From assembly GCA_003285105.1 (NCBI GenBank), contig CP030158.1, positions 2,580,501 to 2,644,500 of the forward strand: a DNA stretch of 64,000 nucleotides, written 5' to 3'. The position numbers were made by a program, and so were the translations under genes. A model generated the notes under the pieces. The model made no database searches. It was given only the letters and a program-made list of their open reading frames with translations, and had not been told where the DNA came from. Positions 15,426 through 24,022 of the stretch are shown here, piece by piece (the first letter of the stretch is position 1; each line of letters starts with the position of its first letter). The DNA comes from Roseithermus sacchariphilus (lineage in GTDB: Bacteria > Bacteroidota > Rhodothermia > Rhodothermales > MEBIC09517).

Positions 15426-16571
15426 ATGGCAAGCGAAACGCAAAAGAAGAGCACCCGCCAGCGCAGCCCGAAGTCGACGCGGGCGTCGGCGGAGGAGAAG
15501 CGGAACGGGCAGGTTGCCGTGCCGGAAGTGACCACCTACGAGGTGAGCTTCGCGACGTATGCGGCGGACGCATACGGGCACGAGGAACTCGGCCTGACGC
15601 CGGAGCAGTTGCTCGAGATGTACGAGAACATGATGCTCCAGCGTCGCTTCGAGGAACGCGCCGCGCAGATGTACGGCAAGCAGAAGATCGCCGGGTTCCT
15701 GCATCTCTACATCGGCCAGGAAGCCGTGTCGACCGGGGCGGCCTTTGCCCTGAACATCGGGCAGGACTCGGTCATCACCGCCTACCGGGACCACGGCATC
15801 GGGCTGGCGCTGGGCATGAGCCCGAACGCGTGCATGGCCGAGCTCTTCGGCAAGATCGACGGCTGCTCGCGCGGCAAGGGCGGGTCGATGCACTACTTCA
15901 GCAAGGAGCTGGGGATGTTCGGCGGGCACGGCATCGTGGGCGGGCACATCCCGGTGGGGACCGGCATTGCCTTTGCGCACAAGTACAAAGGCGACGGGGG
16001 CGTCTGCCTGACGTTCTTCGGGGACGGTGCCGTGGGGCAGGGCTCGTGGCACGAGGCCGCCAACCTCGCCTCGCTCTACAAGCTGCCCGTCGTCTTCATC
16101 ATCGAGAACAACCAGTACGCGATGGGGACCGCCACGCATCGCGCCTTCGCCGAGCCGGATTTCTACAAGCAGGCGGTGCCCTACAACCTGCCGGCCGCCG
16201 TCGTCAACGGCATGGACGTGCTGGCCGTCTACAAAGCGATGAAGGACCACGTGGCCCTGGCGCGAGACAACCAGCCCTCGCTCCTGGAGGTGCGGACCTA
16301 CCGCTACCGCGGCCACTCGATGAGTGACCCGGCCAAGTACCGCACGAAGGAGGAGCTGGAGCAGAAGAAGAACGACGACCCCATCCTCCGCCTCAAAGGC
16401 TATCTGCTCAAGCACGGCCTGGCCGACAACGAACGGTTCGACGCCATCGACGAGCGGGTGAAGCAGATCGTGATGGAATCGGTCGAGTTCGCCGAGAACA
16501 GCCCGCTGCCGCCGCTGGAGACGATCTACGAGGACGTCTACGTGCAGAAGGACTACCCCTTCATTTCGTAA
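15426..16571 (+). CDS. pdhA: Pyruvate dehydrogenase E1 component, alpha subunit
   Basis: The protein has 381 residues from ATG 15426; the frame is open upstream but that part lies in the leader. It begins with a basic Lys/Arg-rich tail, then the E1-alpha fold: 'MMLQRRFEERAAQMY', 'YIGQEAVSTG', 'YRDHGIGLALG', the phosphorylation-loop equivalent 'YRYRGHSMSDPAKYR', and the thiamine-diphosphate/Mg signature 'GDGAVGQGSWHEA...ENN' starting near residue 199. With the beta subunit it decarboxylates pyruvate and reductively acetylates the E2 lipoyl group. It is the first gene of an E1alpha-E1beta-E2 cluster; no E3 (lipoamide dehydrogenase) gene is in the window. Confidence 0.96.
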   Translation: MASETQKKSTRQRSPKSTRASAEEKRNGQVAVPEVTTYEVSFATYAADAYGHEELGLTPEQLLEMYENMMLQRRFEERAAQMYGKQKIAGFLHLYIGQEAVSTGAAFALNIGQDSVITAYRDHGIGLALGMSPNACMAELFGKIDGCSRGKGGSMHYFSKELGMFGGHGIVGGHIPVGTGIAFAHKYKGDGGVCLTFFGDGAVGQGSWHEAANLASLYKLPVVFIIENNQYAMGTATHRAFAEPDFYKQAVPYNLPAAVVNGMDVLAVYKAMKDHVALARDNQPSLLEVRTYRYRGHSMSDPAKYRTKEELEQKKNDDPILRLKGYLLKHGLADNERFDAIDERVKQIVMESVEFAENSPLPPLETIYEDVYVQKDYPFIS

Positions 16572-16593
16572 GCGCCCGGCCGGGCACGACCCA

Positions 16594-16628
16594 CTGATTG
16601 CTGAATCCTGAAATCTGATCTGCTTATT
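16594..16628 (+). repeat. Heptad array forming the initiation region of pdhB
   Basis: Units CTGATTG, CTGAATC, CTGAAAT, CTGATCT and GCTTATT run in 7-bp register and stop three bases before the ATG at 16632. The array is AT-rich compared with its surroundings and replaces any recognisable Shine-Dalgarno sequence. Confidence 0.7.
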
Positions 16629-16631
16629 ACG

Positions 16632-17615
16632 ATGCCTGAAATGCAACTCCGCGAGGCGATCCGCGCGGCCATGACGGAGGAGATGGAGCGGGACGAAACC
16701 ATCTTCCTCATGGGCGAGGAAGTCGCCGAGTACAACGGGGCCTACAAGGTCAGCGAGGGGATGCTGGACAAGTTCGGCCCCAAGCGCGTCATCGACACGC
16801 CCATCAGCGAGAACGGCTTTGCCGGCCTCGGCATCGGCGCCGCCATGAACGGCCTCCGGCCGATCATCGAGTTCATGACGTTCAACTTCTCCTTCGTCGC
16901 CATCGACCAGATCATCAACAACGCGGCGAAGATCCGCTACATGAGCGGCGGCCAGTTCAAAATCCCGATCGTCTTCCGCGGCCCCAACGGCGCGGCCGGC
17001 CAGCTGGCCGCCACGCACTCGACCTCGGTCGAGTCCATCTACGCGATCTTCCCGGGGCTCAAGGTGATCTCCATCTCCAATCCGGACGACGCCTACGGCC
17101 TGCTCAAGAGCGCCATCCGGGACGATGACCCGGTCATCTTCCTCGAAAGCGAGCTGATGTACGGCATGAAGGGCCACGTGGATCTCGACCCGGAGCGGAC
17201 CATCCCCATCGGGAAGGCGCGCATTGCCCGCGAAGGCGAGGACGTCACGATCATCGGCCACAACAAGAGCTACTGGGTGGCGATGGAGGTGGCCGACCGC
17301 CTCGCGCACGAGGGCTACAGCGCCGAGGTCATCGACCCCCGCACCATCCGCCCGCTGGACTTCGACACCATCCTGGCCTCGGTCAAGAAGACCAACCGCT
17401 GCGTCGTCATCGACGAGAGCAACCCCTACGCCAGCATCGCCTCGGAGATCGGCTTCCGCCTGCAGGAGCAGGCCTTCGACTACCTCGACGCGCCGGTCAT
17501 GCGCATCACGGCGAAGGACGTCCCGGCGCCCTACGCCAAGAACCTGATCGAGTACTACATGCCCCAGGCCGACGATGCGTACGAGGCCTGCAAGAAGGTC
17601 ATGTACGTCAACTGA
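16632..17615 (+). CDS. pdhB: Pyruvate dehydrogenase E1 component, beta subunit
   Basis: The protein has 327 residues, the usual length for the family. 'GEEVAEYNGAYKVSEGM', 'RVIDTPISENGFAGLGIGAAM', 'PIIEFMTFNFSFVAIDQIINNAAKIRYMSGGQ' and the acceptor-binding 'FRGPNGAAGQLAATHS' are intact. The C-terminal transketolase-type domain ('IDPRTIRPLDFDTI', 'VVIDE') is complete. It pairs with the alpha subunit to form the thiamine-diphosphate active sites. It is separated from pdhA by 60 bases occupied by a heptad repeat. Confidence 0.96.
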   Translation: MPEMQLREAIRAAMTEEMERDETIFLMGEEVAEYNGAYKVSEGMLDKFGPKRVIDTPISENGFAGLGIGAAMNGLRPIIEFMTFNFSFVAIDQIINNAAKIRYMSGGQFKIPIVFRGPNGAAGQLAATHSTSVESIYAIFPGLKVISISNPDDAYGLLKSAIRDDDPVIFLESELMYGMKGHVDLDPERTIPIGKARIAREGEDVTIIGHNKSYWVAMEVADRLAHEGYSAEVIDPRTIRPLDFDTILASVKKTNRCVVIDESNPYASIASEIGFRLQEQAFDYLDAPVMRITAKDVPAPYAKNLIEYYMPQADDAYEACKKVMYVN

Positions 17616-17617
17616 GC

Positions 17618-17710
17618 CGTCCGCGGTCAGCGTTCAGCGGGAAGCCGTCTGCGCTGGCCGTTCCGGCAGAATCTCACTGAACGCTGATAGCTAAAAGCTG
17701 ATAGCTGATT
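17618..17710. repeat. Facing heptad arrays between pdhB and pdhC
   Basis: NNNCAGC-type units (CGTCCGC, GGTCAGC, GTTCAGC, GGGAAGC, CGTCTGC) occupy 17618-17652. Opposite-orientation units (CTGAACG, CTGATAG, CTAAAAG, CTGATAG, CTGATTA) occupy 17677-17710 and run straight into the pdhC start codon at 17711. The arms are partly complementary and could form a hairpin over the pdhC initiation region. Confidence 0.75.
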
Positions 17711-19030
17711 ATGGCCATTCCCGTAGAGATGCCCAAGATGAGTGACACCATGGAAGAGGGTGTCCTCGTAGCATGGTTGGCCGAGGAGGGGGATGCCGTG
17801 TCGGCGGGCGACGTGATCGCCCAGGTGGAAACCGACAAGGCGACGATGGATCTGGAAGTCTATGACGACGGGGTCCTGCTCAAACGTGTCATCGAGGAGG
17901 GGGACGCGGTGCCCATCGGAGGCCTCATTGCCGTGCTGGGCAAGGAGGGAGAAGACATCTCGGACATCCTGGCGAAGTACCAGGCCGGCACCGCGGAGGC
18001 GGCGGCCTCGGGGGACGGCGCCGAGGCGGAGGCCGAGGCCGCCGATGCCCCGGCCGCACCGGCCGGTGGGGACGGCGCTCCGGCGGCGCGGCCCGAACCC
18101 GTGCCGGCCACGGCCGAGGGCGAGGGGCGCATCAAAGCCTCGCCCCTGGCGCGTCGGCTGGCCGGCGAGCACGGCATCGACCTGGCCGCGGTGTCCGGCA
18201 GCGGACCGGAAGGCCGCATCATCAAGCGGGACATCGAGGCGCTGATCGGGGCGCCGAAGGCGGCCCCGGCGCGGCCCGAGCCCGCCCGCCCCGAGCCGGC
18301 CCGTCCCGAGCCTCGGCCCGCCGAAGCCGAGCCGCTCTACGAGGCCGTGCCGATCTCGCAGATGCGCAAGACGATCGCGCGTCGCCTGGCCGAGAGCAAG
18401 TTCACCGCGCCGCATTTCTACCTGCAGGTGGACGTGAACGTGGAGCCGCTGGTGGCCTTCCGCCGGCAGCTCAACGAGCTGGCCGAGGCGCAGGGCCGCG
18501 CCAAGGTGTCGTTCAACGACCTCATCACGAAGGCCTGTGCGCTGGCGCTCCGGCAGCATCCGCAGGTCAACGCCTCCTATCTGGAGAAAGAGGGCGAGAT
18601 CCGGCAGTACAAGGCCGTGCACGTGGCCGTCGCCGTGGCCATCGACGAGGGGCTCGTCACCCCGGTCATCCGCCACGCCGACCAGAAAGGCCTCGCGCAG
18701 ATCGCCGAGGAGACGCGCGCGCTGGCCGAGAAAGCCCGCGACCGCAAGCTCCAGCCGGAGGACTACACGGGCTCGACCTTCACGACGAGCAACCTCGGCA
18801 TGTTTGGCATCGAGGAGTTCACGGCCATCATCAACCCGCCGAACGCCTGCATCCTGGCCATCGGGGCCATCCGGGACGTGCCGGTGGTGCGGGACGGGGA
18901 GGTCGTGCCGGGCAAACGCATGAAGCTGACGCTCTCGTGCGATCACCGCATCGTGGACGGGGCCGTCGGCGCGCGCTTCCTCGCTACCCTCCAGCAGTAC
19001 CTGGAGGAGCCGATGAATCTGTTGCTGTGA
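17711..19030 (+). CDS. pdhC: Pyruvate dehydrogenase E2, dihydrolipoamide acetyltransferase
   Basis: The protein has 439 residues. One lipoyl domain (1-80) has the lipoylated Lys43 in '[10 protein letters not shown]'. An Ala/Glu/Pro-rich flexible linker leads to the E3/E1-binding domain (141-179, '[23 protein letters not shown]'), then a Pro/Ala/Arg repeat linker '[15 protein letters not shown]' and the catalytic domain from about 210. The catalytic His412 and Asp416 sit in '[13 protein letters not shown]'. It forms the core of the complex and transfers acetyl to CoA. A single lipoyl domain is typical of this subgroup. A strong hairpin follows the gene. Confidence 0.96.
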   Translation: MAIPVEMPKMSDTMEEGVLVAWLAEEGDAVSAGDVIAQVETDKATMDLEVYDDGVLLKRVIEEGDAVPIGGLIAVLGKEGEDISDILAKYQAGTAEAAASGDGAEAEAEAADAPAAPAGGDGAPAARPEPVPATAEGEGRIKASPLARRLAGEHGIDLAAVSGSGPEGRIIKRDIEALIGAPKAAPARPEPARPEPARPEPRPAEAEPLYEAVPISQMRKTIARRLAESKFTAPHFYLQVDVNVEPLVAFRRQLNELAEAQGRAKVSFNDLITKACALALRQHPQVNASYLEKEGEIRQYKAVHVAVAVAIDEGLVTPVIRHADQKGLAQIAEETRALAEKARDRKLQPEDYTGSTFTTSNLGMFGIEEFTAIINPPNACILAIGAIRDVPVVRDGEVVPGKRMKLTLSCDHRIVDGAVGARFLATLQQYLEEPMNLLL

Positions 19031-19037
19031 TGCAAAC

Positions 19038-19084
19038 GGGGCCGGCGGAGGGACGGCGCACCGGCTCGGTCCCTCGCCGGCCCC
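19038..19084 (+). terminator. Strong GC-rich hairpin after the pyruvate dehydrogenase operon
   Basis: GGGGCCGGC plus GGAGGGAC (19038-19054) pairs with GTCCCTC plus GCCGGCCCC (19069-19084) with one bulge. There is no U-tract, so it could act as a transcription terminator or as a 3' end stabiliser. Confidence 0.55.
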
Positions 19085-19094
19085 GGCCATCGTC

Positions 19095-19907
19095 ATGACG
19101 ATTGCACACCTCTCGGATCTCCACTTCGGGCGGATCGCCCGTCCCGAGGTCGTCGACCGCATCCTGGAGGACGTGCATGCGCGAGCGGTGGACCTGGTCG
19201 TCGTCAGCGGCGATCTGACCCAGCGGGCGCGGCGCTGGCAGTTTCAGGCGGCGGCCGAGATGCTCGGGCGATTCCAGCCCCCCACGCTGGTCGTGCCGGG
19301 CAATCACGACGTGTATGCGTGGTGGTACCCGGTCTCGCGGCTGTTCCGCCCGCTGCGCCGGTACCGGCGCTACATCACCGACGATCTGACGCCGACGTAC
19401 GTGCAGGACGGGCTGGCCGTGCTCGGGATCAACTCGGCCACGGGCCGTACCGTCAAGGGCGGGCACATCAGCCGGGCGGCCCGACGGGCCGTGCGCACCT
19501 TCTTCGCCGGGCAGCCGGCGTCGGCCTTCAAGGTGCTGGTGGTGCATCACCACCTGATCAAGATCCAGGCCCTGGCCCCGCACGACGTGGCGCGGGCGGC
19601 GCGGGATACGCTGGAGGCGGCCGTCGAGGCCGGCGTCGACCTCGTGCTGTGCGGGCATCTGCACATCTCCCACGTGGAGCCGGTGGACATCGTGCCCGGT
19701 GAGCACCGCCTGGTGATTGCCAGCGCCGGCACGGCCACGAGCAGCCGCGGACGCCGGTCGAACCGCCGGTCCAACTTCTACAACGTGGTCACCATCGAGC
19801 CGGATCGGTTTTCGATCGAGGAGCGCCGGTTCCACCCGGCCGAGGGGCGGTTTGAGACGGAGTGCCGTACGGTCTTCGACCGGGTCGGCGTGGCTTCCCC
19901 CACGTGA
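19095..19907 (+). CDS. Metallophosphoesterase, calcineurin-like
   Basis: The protein has 270 residues with all metal-binding motifs of the family in order: 'SDLHFG' (Asp8, His10), 'GDLTQRA', 'GNHD', 'VVHHH' and 'GHLHISH'. The closest overall look is to the small cytoplasmic 3',5'-cyclic-nucleotide phosphodiesterase (CpdA)/YfcE-like group, but the substrate cannot be read from the sequence. There is no signal peptide. It overlaps no neighbour; the next gene starts 3 bases after its stop, suggesting an operon with the UbiA-like membrane protein. Confidence 0.88.
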   Translation: MTIAHLSDLHFGRIARPEVVDRILEDVHARAVDLVVVSGDLTQRARRWQFQAAAEMLGRFQPPTLVVPGNHDVYAWWYPVSRLFRPLRRYRRYITDDLTPTYVQDGLAVLGINSATGRTVKGGHISRAARRAVRTFFAGQPASAFKVLVVHHHLIKIQALAPHDVARAARDTLEAAVEAGVDLVLCGHLHISHVEPVDIVPGEHRLVIASAGTATSSRGRRSNRRSNFYNVVTIEPDRFSIEERRFHPAEGRFETECRTVFDRVGVASPT

Positions 19908-19910
19908 GCC

Positions 19911-20810
19911 GTGGCGGCGGAGCCGACGCGACGGGTGCCGCGGGCGAGGTCGTCGCACCTCCGAGCCCTCGTCGGTGGGCTCATCGCGTATGCCGGCCTG
20001 CTGGAGGGGGGGATTGCCGTGGCGCTGGTGCTTGGCACCTACGCGCTGTTGCAGCGCACGCCGGACCCGGCGCTGGTGCTGGTGGCAGGCTGTGCCGTGG
20101 CGCTGGTGTACCTGGCCGAGCGGACGCTGGCCCGGGCGCCGGAGGACGGCTTTACGTGTCCGGACCGTGTGGCGTGGTTGCGGGATCACCGGGGGCTGGT
20201 GGCCGGGGTGGCGGGGCTCCTGGCGGCCGGGTGCGGCCTGGGCCTGCTCGCGCTGCGGCCGGTGACGCTGGGGCTCGGGGTGGTGCTGGGCCTCGCCGGT
20301 GCCGGCTACATGCTTCCGGTGGGGCCGGGCGGGCGGCGGCTGAAGGCTCACCCCTGGCTCAAGCCGGCCACGATCAGCGGAGCCTGGGCCGTGGGGGCGG
20401 TGATGATGCCCGCGCTGGAAGCGGGTGTGGCCCTGACGGGGATGCTGCTGTGGCTCGTCGTCTACCGCTGGTGCCTGCTGTTGCCCAACGTGCTCCTGGC
20501 CGACTGGGCGGACCGCGCGGGGGATGCGCGGGCGGGCTTGCAGACGCTGGCCACGCGCTATCCGCTGGCGGTGCTCCGGGGGGCGTCCGGCCTCGCCCTC
20601 GGGCTGGCTCTGGCAGGCGGAGCGCTGGCAGCGTCCGTGGCCTCCGACCCCGTACGGTGGTGGCTGGATCTGGTCGGATACGGGCTGATGCTGGGAGTCG
20701 TCCTCGGCGTGCCGGAGGGCGCGGGCCGTCGCCTGGGGCGGCTGCTGGACGTCCTGGTCGCCTGGCCGCTGATGACGGCGCTGGGTGCCTGGGGAATGGG
20801 CGGGCTGTAG
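19911..20810 (+). CDS. UbiA-like integral membrane protein with degenerate active site
   Basis: The protein has 299 residues from GTG 19911 and about eight hydrophobic segments. A segment 'LLPNVLLADWADRAGDARAGLQTL' resembles the second Asp-rich motif and 'TL' of UbiA prenyltransferases. The first canonical motif (NDXXDXXXD) is not recognisable; 'YLAERTLARAPED' sits near that place. It may therefore be a UbiA-superfamily member with altered substrate or without prenyltransferase activity. It immediately follows the metallophosphoesterase. Assignment to UbiA is tentative. Confidence 0.6.
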   Translation: MAAEPTRRVPRARSSHLRALVGGLIAYAGLLEGGIAVALVLGTYALLQRTPDPALVLVAGCAVALVYLAERTLARAPEDGFTCPDRVAWLRDHRGLVAGVAGLLAAGCGLGLLALRPVTLGLGVVLGLAGAGYMLPVGPGGRRLKAHPWLKPATISGAWAVGAVMMPALEAGVALTGMLLWLVVYRWCLLLPNVLLADWADRAGDARAGLQTLATRYPLAVLRGASGLALGLALAGGALAASVASDPVRWWLDLVGYGLMLGVVLGVPEGAGRRLGRLLDVLVAWPLMTALGAWGMGGL

Positions 20811-20896
20811 GCGCACCGCCGCAGCCACCGGGTGGAACAACCCCGATCCGCCGGGCATTGCGTGCTCGACGACTCGAAACCCATCCGACTCCGAAT

Positions 20897-22291
20897 ATGA
20901 CGATGCGATGCCGGTGCGTGGTGCCGGGGCTGCTGCTGGGGCTGCTGCTGGGGCTGGCAGGGCGTCCGGCGCCCGCGCAGAGCCCCCAACGGCTCCAGGT
21001 GGACGTGGATCAGGCTACCTTCGCGCTCGACGAGGCGCGCACCGAGGTGGCTCTCTACCTGGCCATCGAGGCCCGGAGCCTGGAGTACCGGGCGGACAGC
21101 GTGCAGTACCGGGCCCCGGTGGTTCTGGAGGCGGCGTTGCTCGCGGCGGACGGCAGGCCGGCGTGGCAGGATACGTCGGAGGTGGCCTTCCTCAGCCCCG
21201 ACACCAGCGCTCTGCAGAAGGGGCAGTACTTCGTCCACGCCCTGCAGGCCGTGGCGCCGCCCGGCCCGCACACCCTCGTGCTGACCGCCCGCAACGGCCG
21301 CCGCACCGCGCAGGTGCGGCGTGACCTCACGGTGCCTGCCTATCCCGCCTCCACCGCCCGATTGTCCGACGTGATCCTGGCCACGAGCCTGCGTGCCGGC
21401 ACCGACGAGGCGCAGGATGCGCTGATCCGCCACGGGCTGTTCATGCGCCCGAACCCCCGGCACCTCTTCGGCGCCGGCCTGACGCAGCTGTTCTACTACG
21501 CCGAGGCCTATCACCTCGACCGGCTGGGGACGCCGGTCTACACCGTGCGGGCGATGGTCACCCCGGCCGGGCGGACGCAGCCCGTCGCCGGACTGCTGCG
21601 CCGGACCGAGCACGAGGCCCGACCGGCCGATCGCATCGTCGGCGCCTTCGACCTGGCTGCCGTGCCCAACGGCTCCTACGAGCTGCGCCTCGAAATGCTG
21701 GCCGGCGATTCCGTGGCCGCCGTGCAGACGCGCAAGTTCTTCGTCTACAACCCCGCCGTCGAGCGCGTCGAGCCGACGGCCGCCACGCTCACGTACGAGA
21801 ACAGCGAGTACGCCCTCATGTCCGACGCCGAGGTCGATGCCGCAATCGAGCACCTGCGGGTCCTGGCCGGCCCCCGCGAGTGGCGCCGGGCCCGCAGCAT
21901 CGAGGACCCCGAGGAGAAACGGCGCTTCCTGATGGAGTTCTGGCGGCAACGCGACCCGAATCCGAAGACGCTGGTCAACGAGTTCAAGGAAGAATTCTAC
22001 CGCCGGCTCCAGTACGCCACCGAACGCTTCGGCGACGGGCTGCTGGAGGGCTGGAAGACCGAGCGGGGGCGCGTCTTCCTCAAATACGGCGAACCCTCCA
22101 GCGTGCAGACCAACCTCTACGAACCCAACCAGTACCCGCACGAAATCTGGACGTACGACTACGTGCAGGGCGAGGGGCAGAGCATCTTCGTCTTCCTCGA
22201 CCGGGACGGCTTCGGCTCGTTTCGCCTCATCCACTCCAACGTAGCCGGCGAGCCCAAGTCGGGCAACTGGCAGATGGAACTCATCCGGTAG
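20897..22291 (+). CDS. GWxTD domain-containing secreted protein
   Basis: The protein has 464 residues. ATG 20897 (or ATG 20903) gives a signal peptide 'CVVPGLLLGLLLGLAG...AQS'; longer upstream frames overlap the preceding gene. After a beta-sandwich-like region, the C-terminal part carries the GWxTD domain: 'FWRQRDPNPKTLVNEFKEEFYRRLQYA' and 'GWKTERGRVFLKYGEP', then 'EIWTYDY'. This domain is common in extracytoplasmic proteins of Bacteroidota and Acidobacteria, and its biochemical role is not established. It precedes asnS by 91 bases on the same strand. Confidence 0.85.
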   Translation: MTMRCRCVVPGLLLGLLLGLAGRPAPAQSPQRLQVDVDQATFALDEARTEVALYLAIEARSLEYRADSVQYRAPVVLEAALLAADGRPAWQDTSEVAFLSPDTSALQKGQYFVHALQAVAPPGPHTLVLTARNGRRTAQVRRDLTVPAYPASTARLSDVILATSLRAGTDEAQDALIRHGLFMRPNPRHLFGAGLTQLFYYAEAYHLDRLGTPVYTVRAMVTPAGRTQPVAGLLRRTEHEARPADRIVGAFDLAAVPNGSYELRLEMLAGDSVAAVQTRKFFVYNPAVERVEPTAATLTYENSEYALMSDAEVDAAIEHLRVLAGPREWRRARSIEDPEEKRRFLMEFWRQRDPNPKTLVNEFKEEFYRRLQYATERFGDGLLEGWKTERGRVFLKYGEPSSVQTNLYEPNQYPHEIWTYDYVQGEGQSIFVFLDRDGFGSFRLIHSNVAGEPKSGNWQMELIR

Positions 22292-22382
22292 GCGTGGCGT
22301 GGTGCACGCGCCGGGCGACGCGGCCCCTCTCCCGCCGTGCCCGGACTCCATCGCCTTTTACCGCCTTTATCTGTAGCCTTTC

Positions 22383-23882
22383 ATGAGCTGGACCTATATC
22401 GAAGACCTGCACCGGCACGAGGGCGAGTCCGTCACCCTCAAGGGCTGGCTGTACAACAAACGGGACTCGAAAGGGCTGTTCTTCCTGATCCTGCGCGACG
22501 GCACGGGCCTCTGCCAGTGCGTGGTGAACGAGGAGCAGGTGGCGCCCGAAGCCTGGGCCGCTGCCGGCGCCGCCACGCAGGAAAGCGCCCTGGAGGTCGA
22601 CGGCGTCGTCGTGCGGGATGAACGGCAGGTGGGTGGCTACGAGGTGCAGGCGACGGCCGTGCGGCTGCTCAGCCCGGCGGACGACTACCCGATCACGCCG
22701 AAGGAGCACGGCATCGAGTTCCTGATGAACCACCGCCACCTGTGGCTCCGCAGCCGGCGCCCCTGGGCGCTGATGCGCCTGCGCAACCGGGTCGTCATGG
22801 CCATCCACCACTTCTTCCAGGAACGCGGCTTCCTCCAGCTCGACGCCCCGATCCTGACGGGCAACGCCGTCGAGGGCACCACCACGCTCTTCGCCCTCGA
22901 CTACTTCGGCGAGCCGGCGTATCTCACCCAGAGCGGCCAGCTCTACGGCGAAGCCATGGCCATGGCCTTCGGCCGCATCTACACCTTCGGCCCGACCTTC
23001 CGCGCCGAGAAGTCGAAGACCCGCCGGCATCTGACGGAGTTCTGGATGATCGAGCCGGAGATGGCCTTTTATGACCTGGACATGAACATGGACCTGGCCG
23101 AGGACTTCATCGTCCACATCGTCCAGGACGTCCTCCAGCACGCGCGGGAGGAGCTGGCCGTGCTCGGGCGGGACCTCGCCCCGCTGGAGCGCGTCCGCAA
23201 ACCCTTCCCGCGGCTGACCTACAGCGAGGCCGTCGACCTGCTCCGCAGCGACGCCACGCGGCAGATGCTCGACGAGCGCATGGAGGCCCTCCGCCAGGAA
23301 CAGGCCGCGCTGGAGCACGAGCGTGCGGAGAACCGCGCGGCCTACGACCGGGCCAAGAAGTGGAAGAAACGCCAGATCGACGCGCGCGAGATCGAGATCA
23401 ACCAGCGGCTCGAAGAGATCGAGGAGATGCTGCGCAACCTGCCGCAGTGGCAGGAGTCGGCGCGGACCTTCACCTGGGGGGACGACTTCGGGGGGAGCGA
23501 CGAGACGGTGCTCACCTGGCACTTCGACCGTCCCATCATCGTCCACCGCTATCCGGCGGCGGTCAAGGCCTTCTACATGAAGCGGGACCCGGAGGACGAC
23601 CGCCTGGCGCTGGGCATGGACGTGCTGGCTCCGGAAGGCTACGGGGAGATCATCGGCGGCGGCGAGCGGGCCACGGATCTGGCGTTTCTGGAGGCCCAGG
23701 TCCGGGAGCATGGCCTGCCGCGTGAGGCCTTCGAATGGTACTTCGACCTGCGCCGCTACGGATCGGTCCCGCACAGCGGCTTCGGCCTCGGGCTGGAGCG
23801 GACCCTCACCTGGCTGGCCGGCATCAAGCATCTGCGGGAGACGATCCCGTTCCCCCGGATGCTGGGCCGGCTGACGCCCTGA
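22383..23882 (+). CDS. asnS: Asparagine-tRNA ligase with coiled-coil insertion
   Basis: The protein has 499 residues. An N-terminal OB-fold binds the tRNA anticodon ('VTLKGWLYNKRDSKGLFFLILRDG', about 17-40). The class II catalytic core has motif 2 'FRAEKSKTRRHLTEFWMIEPE' (206-226) and motif 3 'GFGLGLERT' (466-474). It charges tRNA-Asn in the cytoplasm. Between 'LTYSEAVDLL' and 'WGDDFGGSDE' lies an extra segment of about 70 residues (290-362) rich in Glu, Lys, Arg and Ala, with strong coiled-coil character, absent from the ~430-466-residue enzymes I know. This makes the protein longer than usual without disturbing the catalytic motifs. Confidence 0.95.
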   Translation: MSWTYIEDLHRHEGESVTLKGWLYNKRDSKGLFFLILRDGTGLCQCVVNEEQVAPEAWAAAGAATQESALEVDGVVVRDERQVGGYEVQATAVRLLSPADDYPITPKEHGIEFLMNHRHLWLRSRRPWALMRLRNRVVMAIHHFFQERGFLQLDAPILTGNAVEGTTTLFALDYFGEPAYLTQSGQLYGEAMAMAFGRIYTFGPTFRAEKSKTRRHLTEFWMIEPEMAFYDLDMNMDLAEDFIVHIVQDVLQHAREELAVLGRDLAPLERVRKPFPRLTYSEAVDLLRSDATRQMLDERMEALRQEQAALEHERAENRAAYDRAKKWKKRQIDAREIEINQRLEEIEEMLRNLPQWQESARTFTWGDDFGGSDETVLTWHFDRPIIVHRYPAAVKAFYMKRDPEDDRLALGMDVLAPEGYGEIIGGGERATDLAFLEAQVREHGLPREAFEWYFDLRRYGSVPHSGFGLGLERTLTWLAGIKHLRETIPFPRMLGRLTP

Positions 23883-24022
23883 CGTCCGGGCGTCGGCCGG
23901 CGGGCGCACGCCGTGTACGAAACAGCGCCCGCCGTGCGTTCATGAGGGGCGAGGCCATACCGGGTTCGCGCCTGCGAAACCGTTCCCGGCACCGCTTCTT
24001 TCCATCAACCGGCACATTCCTC

